From NCBI GenBank assembly GCA_949752745.1, contig OX457027.1, forward strand, positions 89,797,720 through 89,861,719: 64,000 bases of DNA. Reading direction: 5' to 3'. Each line of letters opens with the position of its first letter. Within the stretch, counting starts at the first letter, position 1. Shown piece after piece: positions 41,489 through 48,656 of the stretch. The notes beneath the pieces are model-generated. The model was given only the letters and a program-made list of their open reading frames with translations. It was not told the origin of the DNA and searched no databases. The translations under genes and the position numbers were made by a program. The stretch comes from Protula sp. h YS-2021. Lineage: Eukaryota > Annelida > Polychaeta > Sabellida > Serpulidae.

Positions 41489-41790
41489 ATTGACGAAATT
41501 GTACAAACACGTCTAGGCAGTTCTCAGTCACACGCACTTCTAAATCCTCTGAGAGTATTAGGAGAAAGCCAGGTATTCTGAACTTCTCTAGATGGTCTTT
41601 CAACACAGATTGTTCGTCAGTTGATAGAATGATATACTTTCAAAAATGTCTTAGCACAATGTCATCACATAAGTTTCTCAGATATGAGAATCCATGCGTA
41701 ATTGGTTCATATTCCGATAAAAAGTCTTCCATCTCGTTCAACAGTCAGATGAACTATGAGCTGTCTCCTTGTCTGCAATGACGTTTTCAT
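41391..41790 (-). pseudogene. Broken Polinton small-gene family member
   Basis: Opens at an ATG (41788-41790) overlapping the stop of the upstream gene (ATGA). It reads RRQLIVHLTVERDGRLFIG, then meets a TGA at 41707-41709. The family-like sequence continues in another frame, with a second TGA at 41640-41642, then DLEVRVTENCLDVFVQFRQY and ITLNTVEWYTLLQAL. At least one frameshift and one stop. The pattern V.V...D..V.FR then Leu-x-x-x-x-Trp resembles a diverged PC4-type ssDNA-binding fold. Confidence 0.5.
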
Positions 41791-42158
41791 GCTCGCAAGA
41801 TGGTGAAGAGTGGATGTTGTATAGCTTCTAGGAATCGTAAGACTGCGCGCCACTTCTTGATATCAAAGAGGATCAAATCTGTATATGGTGTATCTGGCAC
41901 AACTCCCTTATAATCCTCTGGATAATCCTGTAAAAGATTTCTACAGATTTCTACACGTATATTAGAATCATATTCAGCTACCGTCACTTCCACTTTATTT
42001 TCAAGTCTACGTTTAAACCCAGGTTTAAGTGGTATGTTTTTAAAGTCTTTCCACACTTCAGGTTTAAGCCGATGATAACTTGTCTTAGAATCTAGTATCA
42101 CTTCATTCCTCTCATTTACAGTAAGGTAAACACCACCGTTTAGCATGAGTGCATTCAT
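41787..42158 (-). CDS. Polinton small-gene family member, two-repeat protein
   Basis: 123 codons. Two halves each end in a Trp-bearing helix: GVYLTVNERNEVILDS...LKPEVWKDF and VEVTVAEYDSNIRVEICRNL...LILFDIKKWRAVLRFLEAI. The second half (NIRVEI... then LFDIKKW) follows the order of a PC4/p15-type ssDNA-binding domain, like the clearer case next upstream at 42171-42527. Its stop overlaps the next ATG. Function inferred only from fold resemblance. Confidence 0.5.
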   Translation of the reverse strand: MNALMLNGGVYLTVNERNEVILDSKTSYHRLKPEVWKDFKNIPLKPGFKRRLENKVEVTVAEYDSNIRVEICRNLLQDYPEDYKGVVPDTPYTDLILFDIKKWRAVLRFLEAIQHPLFTILRA

Positions 42159-42170
42159 GTTTTTACCTTG

Positions 42171-42527
42171 TTATGAGCCACCTTCTTGTCTACGAAGCCT
42201 TTTATCCACTTCTTTCACTTGCTTCTTCAGCATTTTCCATTCAGGTATTGTCAGCAAAATTCCCTTTTTCGTTGGACGGTTTTTTCCAGTCCCCTAATCT
42301 CTCAGGTACTTGCGAATGTTTACCACTCCTTCATTGCTTTGTTTCATAATCTTGATATACTTTCCATTTCCTAGAGAAAGCATTCCATCCCACGACTGTG
42401 GTGTTGGTGCCATCTCCATTTTCAATTTCTTGATGGTAGTGGTAGGATTTTTCAATTTTAAGTCTTTAACTGTATCTGTAAGAGTATCCATATCAGTTGT
42501 AGATCTCTTACGACTTTCACGTTCCAT
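42171..42527 (-). pseudogene. PC4-like ssDNA-binding protein gene with in-frame TAG
   Basis: Opens with a Ser/Lys-rich leader (KRSTTDMDTLTDTVKDLKLK), then SLGNGKYIKIMKQSNEGVVNIRKYL. After a TAG at 42294-42296 the same frame continues with PTKKGILLTIPEW and a basic helix. GKY.KI...G...NIR.Y followed by PTKKGI.LT...W is the signature of the PC4/p15 transcriptional coactivator ssDNA-binding domain. A role in replication or late transcription of the element is likely. A TATA-like gcataaaagagg (42580-42591) overlaps the polymerase stop. Confidence 0.65.
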
Positions 42528-42584
42528 GTTAACACTTCAATGTTCACACCTCAAATAACTCTTCCGTTGGAGGACCTCCCTCTT

Positions 42585-42845
42585 TTATGCTATTGCTTTG
42601 TAATGTCCATACGCTAAAGTGGAATAGCCATCATCCAATACATATCGCTTGTCGTCATATGGGGAGAGGGCTATTTTCCTCAACTTCTCCGAGAAAAGCT
42701 GGTGACTATGACTTCGAATAATGTGTCCTGTAGCCATCGTTTGAGTTTTCTTGAACAAACTGTCTCTATACTGCGCATGTTTAATGCGTCTTTGACAAGC
42801 TCGAGTGATGCCTTTAGCTGTATGTTTTTCTTTCCCACCGCACAA
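42585..42845 (-). pseudogene. DNA polymerase B, C-terminal piece
   Basis: 86 codons in the same frame as the motif C piece, separated only by the TAA at 42846-42848. Contains SPYDDKRYVL and ends near a TATA-like sequence used by the following gene. Confidence 0.75.
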
Positions 42846-43208
42846 TTAACTGTACATTTTCGGTCTGAGTCCAACAAACTCTTCAATGGGGATGCCTGCC
42901 GTCTTATCCTTCATTTTCCCAAGCACTTTTTTGTTCACGTTGGAATGTAAGAAGTGATCTGGCGGATAGTCACTTGTGTCGAACAGGTCAGCATCTTGCT
43001 GCATATCCTTGTAGATATCTTCCGTTTCTATGTCGTAACATAGACTGTCGGTGTCGCTGAACAACAACTTGGCATTGGGATACTTGACCATGATGTAGTT
43101 GTAATGAAAGTTGAACATAAGCACTTTGCTGAGGTCGAGAATGGTGAAGCCAACTTGAATGGGTTTATCCAGAAGCAAGACCACTTTGCGTAAATGTACC
43201 GCGGTCAA
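42846..43208 (-). pseudogene. DNA polymerase B, palm piece with motif C
   Basis: 120 codons with FSDTDSL (catalytic Asp pair), then [18 protein letters not shown] and the GLRPKMYS end. It is one frame off from the main body across the six-base homopolymer at 43219-43224. Confidence 0.85.
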
Positions 43209-45562
43209 ATCTTCGTTGAAAAAATTTTGAATTTTTGGAAAGAAGGTTTGGCTACAAGTTTCTTGAACCGCTTTTCCTTGTGAACAAGTTCAACATTGAT
43301 TCGCTTTCTCACATTTTCCATGGTTTTGCCAAACACCGAGTTGTTCATCAGTTTGAAGAAGTCTTTCTCAAATGGGTTCTTGGCCAATTTTCTCTTTTCC
43401 GTGTTCAAGGTAATGTATTTCGCCAGCCATTTGCTCTGTTCAAACATGATGGCGCGATGAACTTTAGTGACTTTCAACCCCAGTGAGACGTGCTGTTGTA
43501 AATTCCTGTAATGAAGTACATATTTCTTCTTGTCAGACAAGTTAGGAATGAGCTTTTCACTGGGTTTCTCTTTCATGTTTAGATCTTTCCGCAGCTTCTG
43601 ACTGTACTCTGACAATTCTCCAACTTTGACACATTTCCGTTCTGGAGCCAGTGGGTAGTGATTATGACGATCATGGATTGAATTTGGATATTCTAAATCC
43701 ACTCCAAAAATGAATCCAATGTCATCATCTTCAGCTACATCCCTGAAGTCGAGGGATTCTGGCTCGCTCACCCACATAAATCCTCTTTGCGGCATGCTTT
43801 GTGACATGGCCCAGCCATACAAGTTGTTTGCGTCGAGGTACATTAGATAGTTGCTTGGTATCTCAGAATTGTAATCTGCTACGTAGGGATTATTCGCTTT
43901 CGCATACTTGTGTGTGATCACAGATATTCCTCCGCGTATGCCGTGCTCAACCATTTGATACATGTCAATGTCATTGATCAATTCCAACTTCACCTTTGTC
44001 GCTTTCAACATTGCATCCCACGACAGTCCTGGTGCTGTATAGTAGTGAGCAGGATCCAATTCATACGTGTTGAGGCATACTTGACGAAAATTTTCAAACA
44101 CGTCAGCTAGTAATAACACATCTGATTTCAGGTACAGGTCGTGGTATTCACCAAATGTGGTACAGTTGAATGTATCCCACACCTTCTGTGCATGCGCATA
44201 ATCCTCATCGCTAATGTCCTCTTCGCTAAGCTGACTATAAAACTTGTCCTTTGATGGCAGCTGTGTTTCAGCAAACTTGGATGGTTCGTCCACATAATCA
44301 TAGGGGTACACTCCCTTTCTCAACAACAAATCTTGTTGGTCACTATCGTGAATGTGAGAGGTCATGTTGTAGAAGTTATCTTTCCCTTCTGCTGCAAGGT
44401 TGGATACCAACTTCTGTAGAGAGGTACTCATGAACTGAAAGCTGTCTGTAAATTTCAGATTGCTCATGGTGAATGCAATATATTTTTCAATGGTGTTTGG
44501 AATGACTGTAATCGTTTCACTTTTGAATTTCCCAATTTCCTCCAGGATCAGGTGACTGTCATAGCCTCGCAAATTGTGGAAAAACACGGGAATGATGAAA
44601 GAATCTTTATCCCCTTGCTGATCCTTTCTAAGTCGGAATTGTAAGTTGCATTCATTGTGCGCTGCTCCACGATATTTGCCATTGATATGGTCATGATCTC
44701 TCACACGATCTGCTCCTAGAGGTTCATGACAAATGTAGCAATCAACAGCGTTCTTGAAATTCCTTTTGTCTTCACGAGTCATCACCATTTCCTTTGGCCG
44801 CTCTAAACCACGTACAATACGATCACGTTCATTCACCATATGGTCTAAAAAGACTTTCACAGCATTGTCTCCTCGATACACAACTGGTGCACGTGTGTCG
44901 AACTGGCTTACAACCACATAGGCAAAGCTGTTTGGACGATGATGTTGATACTTGTCTCCTTCTTCATGCCTTTGCGTGAAACATTCAAAGTCGGCATAAA
45001 TCACAAAAGGTGCTCGCTGTTGTTTAGCCACATTCTTGAACTTGATGAAGGGTTCCTTGGGAAATGATAAACGTTGTGCTCCATTCTTGTCACACACTTC
45101 ACGATGTTTATCTAAAAGATCTTGTCGTACAAACCCGTGAAGACAGTTGAAACAATAAAAATATGCAGCCTTATGCTTTGATCGATAAGACATAAGTCTG
45201 CTAAAATTCTTGATGAGGCAGTAATGCCTCGTCTTGTCATTGCTAATCAGAAGTAAGTTGATTTCTCTCACACTGACGTTTCGACTAAGTTGTATTGGAA
45301 CAACTACATCTTGTTCATATCCAAACACGTTGATGGCTACATCGTTCTCCTTTTCAAACTTTGGAATGTCAGTAATTGGTGTCGGAAATGTCATACCCTC
45401 TACCTTTAATTCCTTCTCAAATGGCTTGTAATGATTCACGCAATTTGGGTTGTTGTCATGAGGGTGAAGGTAAGCCAATACTGACCATAAGAAACACTTG
45501 TTATCATCATTCTTAATGTTTATCACACCTTCTGTTTTCTTCACTTTCAGTATGTTATCCAA
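43205..45562 (-). pseudogene. DNA polymerase B, main body
   Basis: 785 codons. Starts in the conserved NIKNDDNKCFLWSVLAYLHP block, has a C2HC finger (YFYCFNC...DKHREVC, about 136-157), exonuclease and fingers/palm motifs A and B, and ends shortly after motif B. The protein-primed (TPR-containing) type is expected from the family. The open frame extends further upstream of the listed Met (ERQGSGCVLDNIL) until the 11-bp duplication. Confidence 0.92.
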
Positions 45563-46257
45563 TACGCAGCCAGAGCCTTGTCGCTCATGTTCGTCAAACT
45601 TGGTAAATAATTCTTTATAGGCTTCTGGCTCAATATCTGCTCAATATCTGCTGGATTGTATGCTGCATATGTTGGACTGCTGATAAATGCATTATCCACT
45701 TGTTCTACCATAACACCTTCATCATTTGCTGTCAGTTTCTTGAAACGTGCATGTACGACAATGTACCATTTCATTCCATGGTTTAAGGTCTCCAACAAAT
45801 GTGTCTTGATACGGTTCTCTTGCTGTCGCATTTCAAGCAGTAAATCTGATCCATCCTCAGATTCAAACCGTTTTTCCTGCGCGTTTTCACCAAGACTAAG
45901 CCTTCTACCTCTCCCTACTTGTCCTGTCTTTTGTTTCTTTGAAACATGTTCTTCATGAGGTACATTGTCCATCTCAGCTGGTATGCATGCATGTGCCTCA
46001 TAAGTATCCATAGATGGAAATTTTACATTGCATTCCATACACTGAACTTGACCGTATGGCCAAATGTCATCTTCTTCCATCTTTTGTCTCTTTGCTCCTT
46101 TCATCTCAGCTTTACTGCATGTATGTGTCTCATAAGTATCCATAGATGGAAATTTCACATTGCATTCCATACACTGAACTTGACCGTATGGCCAAATGTC
46201 ATCTTCTTCCATCCTTTGTCTCTTTACTCCTTTCCCATGCTCTTCACTTTTCATCAT
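45547..46257 (-). pseudogene. DNA polymerase B, N-terminal zinc-finger region
   Basis: About 236 codons from the ATG at 46257. Two near-identical 44-residue repeats each contain MEEDDIWPYGQ and a C2HC finger (CMECNVKF...THTC / ...AHAC). A basic nuclear-localisation-like stretch (KKQKT, GRGRR) follows. Then comes a conserved-looking region that leaves frame at the 11-bp duplication 45629-45650. A minus-strand TATA box (tataaaagg, 46320-46329) lies about 65 bp upstream. An out-of-frame ATG at 46316 opens a 13-codon frame before the start. Confidence 0.75.
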
Positions 46258-46319
46258 AGCTGGTTGTTGTTCCGTCAACTGCTGAAACTGAAATGCTGAA
46301 ATGTAATCTCAGACATACC

Positions 46320-46330
46320 CCTTTTATACA
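46320..46330 (-). promoter_or_regulatory. TATA box of the polymerase transcript
   Basis: tgtataaaagg on the minus strand, about 65 bp before the first in-frame ATG (46257). Confidence 0.5.
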
Positions 46331-46377
46331 CACTCATACATAGACAGAATTTGCGTTTTCATTTCACAGCAGAGGAT

Positions 46378-46393
46378 GGCCCTTAGAAGGGCC
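46378..46393 (-). terminator. Histone-mRNA-like 3' hairpin after the Cys-rich gene
   Basis: Read on the minus strand: stem GGCCCT / AGGGCC (6 bp), loop TCTA (4 nt), preceded by CTTTC and followed by ATCC, 25 nt after the stop at 46418. The dimensions equal those of the histone 3' stem-loop. Confidence 0.45.
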
Positions 46394-46417
46394 GAAAGAT
46401 GTTAGTGAGTTGGCTCT

Positions 46418-46770
46418 TCACCAACAAGTCGGATTTCCACAATCACACTGATATCTGTAAAATTGTTCCATGGAGAACGGTCTTCGTGCACACTTGAACG
46501 GATGGAAGTTATAGTAGCCAAAGTTTTTCAGCGTCGCACCGCACCACCAGCAGTCCGTGCATGGCTCCGGTCCTGGCAATCTCGCAGTAAACTTGTACCA
46601 GAGCAGTCCACCGCAAGTTTTGCAGCAGTAATGTCGTGGTGCATTGTGGTACACCGGGCAGTTGTGTGGTTGACCTGGGTACTCCAACCATACCCACACT
46701 TATAACACTCAGTCGTTAGCGTCACTGCCTTGCCGTTTCGCATCACTGTGATTTTACGACTTGTCGACAT
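46418..46770 (-). pseudogene. Cys-rich zinc-binding protein of the Polinton, frame-broken
   Basis: The frame from the ATG at 46770 begins MSTSRKITVMRNGKAVT then CYKCGYGW and soon loses its pattern. A second frame, from about 46699 to 46418, carries CCKTCGG, CTDCWWCG and ends CDCGNPTCW. Together they look like one ~115-residue protein with four or five Cys pairs, with a one-base shift near 46680-46700. A minus-strand TATA (taatatataaagg, 46808-46820) lies about 40 bp upstream. A hairpin follows the stop. Family unknown. Confidence 0.5.
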
Positions 46771-46807
46771 CTTGCTGCTTGTGTTGGATAATGTAGCTGT
46801 AACCCAC

Positions 46808-47029
46808 CTTTATATATTACTAGCGACCATCCTCGCATTATATGCTAAATGGGGGGGGGGGGGTCCTTGCTTCATATTCGCTGCCCAGGTGGGGGGGTCC
46901 TTGCTTCATATTCGCTGCCTGGGGGGGGGGGGGGTCCTTGCTTCATATCTGCTGCCAGGGGGGGCCTTGCTTCATATCTACTGCTAGGGGGGGGGGTCCT
47001 TACTTCAAGTGGTATATAAGTGGTAGCCA
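46808..47029. promoter_or_regulatory. Divergent promoter region with GGGGTCCTTGCTTC repeats, right copy
   Basis: TATA boxes face outward at each edge: taatatataaagg (46808-46820) for the minus-strand Cys-rich gene and gtatataag (47022-47030) for the RING gene. Between them gggggtccttgcttcatat recurs at about 46857, 46897, 46930, 46965 and 47000 (the last as ggtccttacttc), separated by G runs and gctgcc. The inverse motif lies in the left divergent promoter (32400-32500). Confidence 0.55.
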
Positions 47030-47069
47030 TTTCAGTTCAGGCTCACAACCGCTTTCATCACTCACGGCT

Positions 47070-47624
47070 ATGGAGCTCTTCTATGCGTTAAACGATGTTC
47101 TCACGGTGAGGGAAGTCAGGGAGGTGCAAGTGCCGGTGGTGCCGCCAGCGTTCCAGCCTGAGAGATTTTTTTTCTACCAGATGCTGCCGAACCCTGCCAA
47201 CGCCAAGGTCCTCTGTGTTCCGGTCTTTTTTAATCGGAGGGTGACGCTGGGAAAGGGGTTGGAAAATATTGAGCAGGGACATTACGTCGAGGCTTACTTC
47301 CGATGCACCATGCTGGGGGAATCGATACCATCAAGACTTGAGGAGGAAGAGTATCCAGCATGGGGAAGATTCTTCCTCCAGCAAGACCTCGACATATGTA
47401 TCTCATGCGGCTGCATGCTCAGTCCTGATCGCGTTATTGCTGTGGATTGCGGCCATCAATCATGTATTTACTGCGCTGCAATTTGGACTCACATGACGGC
47501 GCTTGCTGATGAATACACGACTGCATGCTTCACCTGCGGACTGAAAACGGATCATTACGTTTTCAACGGCCAGCAATTAACACACTGCGCAAGGCCAATC
47601 CAAGACATTGTCGAATTTTTCTAA
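47070..47624 (+). CDS. RING-finger protein of the Polinton (right-terminal gene)
   Basis: 184 codons from an ATG 41 bp after the TATA box. Residues 1-105 are of unknown fold. 110-156 form a C3HC4 RING: C110, C113, C127, H129, C132, C135, C153, C156. RING domains recruit E2 ubiquitin-conjugating enzymes, so an E3 ligase acting on host proteins is the likely role. RING/IAP-type proteins are known from adintoviruses and other animal DNA viruses. The end QDIVEFF matches QDIVEFL in the left-terminal protein, hinting at shared ancestry of the tails. A hairpin follows 22 nt after the stop. Confidence 0.7.
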   Translation: MELFYALNDVLTVREVREVQVPVVPPAFQPERFFFYQMLPNPANAKVLCVPVFFNRRVTLGKGLENIEQGHYVEAYFRCTMLGESIPSRLEEEEYPAWGRFFLQQDLDICISCGCMLSPDRVIAVDCGHQSCIYCAAIWTHMTALADEYTTACFTCGLKTDHYVFNGQQLTHCARPIQDIVEFF

Positions 47625-47644
47625 GTCTGGCAGCAAAAACCTTC

Positions 47645-48454
47645 CGACCCTTCTAAGGGCCATCCACTAATACGAAATAAGCGCTAATCGTGTCATGGTG
47701 TTAGTATGTATGTGTATGCATGAGAGTGTGGGAAATGCTTAAAAAAAAAAAAAAAAAGGGGGACTATTTTTTTTACCCCCTTTTTTATACCCCGTTTTTT
47801 GACTTTAAGGGGGCTTTATAGGTGAGCTCTAACCATGTAGCTTTGAGTTCTCTATTTATAAAATGGAGAACTTGTACGTTTGGGGAGGTGTCTCATCTGT
47901 CCGTCTGCCGTTAGATGGTCGTTTGAATGGCCGCCCGTTTGAATGGTCGTTTGAATGGCCGCCCGTTTGAATGGTCGTTTAAATGGCCGCCCGTTTGAAT
48001 GTTCGTTTGAATGGCCGCCCGTTTGAATGCCGTTTGAATGGTCGCCCGTTTGAATGCCGTTTGAATGGTCGCCCGTTTGAATGGCCGCCCACTCTCCATA
48101 TTACGTCATTATGACGTTCATATGACGTTCATATAACCTCCATATGACCTCCATATGATCTCCATATGATCCCCATATGATCTCCATATCACGTCAATAA
48201 CACGTCCATATGACGTCAATATGACGTCAATATGACGTCACTGTTTTCGGAACCCCATGGGGCTCCGAAAACACCTCATGACGTCATTATGACGTCCATA
48301 TGGCAACCATATGGTAACCATATGACAATCATATGACAACCATATGACGTCAATATGACGTCACTGTTTTCGGAACCCCATGGGGCTCCGAAAACACCTC
48401 CTGACATCATTATAACGTCACTTCCTGTTTTCGGAACCCCACTTTTACCCTACT
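47645..48454. repeat. Right terminal inverted repeat of the Polinton
   Basis: About 810 bp, matching 28371-29020 plus 31265-31384 in inverted order. Contains the cgtttgaatgg minisatellite (47910-48090), the tgacgtca/catatga field (48100-48420) and the terminal gttttcggaacccc blocks. Unlike the left copy it is uninterrupted. Confidence 0.88.
47646..47661 (+). terminator. Histone-mRNA-like 3' hairpin after the RING gene
   Basis: Stem GACCCT / AGGGCC with one A-C mismatch, loop TCTA, followed by ATCCA. It is the mirror counterpart of the hairpin at 31362-31384 inside the inner end of the terminal repeats. Confidence 0.45.
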
Positions 48455-48460
48455 CCCAAG
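48455..48460. repeat. 6-bp target duplication (cccaag), right of Polinton
   Basis: Identical to 28365-28370. Host DNA resumes with tgtaataatgg, the 5' leader of DENND6. Confidence 0.93.
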
Positions 48461-48467
48461 TGTAATA

Positions 48468-48506
48468 ATGGTGAACTTGTCAAAGTCTAGTTACCCCAAA
48501 GTGTAA
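48468..48506 (+). other. Short uORF in the DENND6 5' leader
   Basis: ATG at 48468-48470 opens a 12-codon frame ending in TAA just before the main ATG (48513), in the 52 bp left between the Polinton and the gene. It matters only if transcription starts upstream of it. Confidence 0.3.
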
Positions 48507-48512
48507 ACAAAT

Positions 48513-48656
48513 ATGGCTGACAAAGAACCAGAGAAAACCGAAAAAAAGAAGAAAAGTAGAGATGTTCAAACGATTTTGCCATGGGATCAGTTTCAGGAAT
48601 GGATTCACTGTTTATGTGTTGTAACATTTGATCTTGAACTGGGTCAGGCTATGGAG
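48513..48656 (+). CDS. DENND6: DENND6 exon 1
   Basis: 48 codons, start context aaatATGG, a Lys/Glu-rich leader then [20 protein letters not shown]. Donor gtaatg. Ends phase 0. The start of the upstream DENN module. Confidence 0.9.

Larger units (their letters stand above)
42585..46257 (-). pseudogene. Polinton protein-primed DNA polymerase B, broken in three places
   Basis: About 1,225 codons in four open pieces. N-terminal zinc-finger region (46257-45547); main body (45562-43205) with exonuclease motifs (YADFECF near residue 190 of that piece; FFHNLRGYDSHLIL near 327-340; YLKSDVLLL near 477), a CYIC...DHDH...RGAAHNECN zinc motif (275-305), motif A YLDANNLYGW (575-584) and motif B KLMNNSVFG (737-745); motif C FSDTDSL in 43208-42846; and C-terminal SPYDDKRY in 42845-42585. 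Breaks: an 11-bp duplication at 45629-45650, a one-base slip at the A6 run 43219-43224, and a TAA at 42846-42848. Confidence 0.9.
28371..48454. mobile_element. Maverick/Polinton DNA transposon (virus-like), 20,084 bp
   Basis: Ends agtagggtaaaagtgggg and ccccacttttaccctact are exact inverted repeats, begin with AG as Polintons do, and are flanked by cccaag. The element encodes the Polinton/adintovirus core set: retroviral-type integrase with chromodomain, protein-primed DNA polymerase B, packaging ATPase, penton-like and major capsid proteins, pVI-like protein and adenain-like protease. Accessory genes in the outer thirds include CARD-like and RING proteins. Polymerase, integrase, pVI-like and PC4-like genes have stops or frameshifts, so the copy is degraded, though the capsid, ATPase and protease frames are intact. 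Confidence 0.95.
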
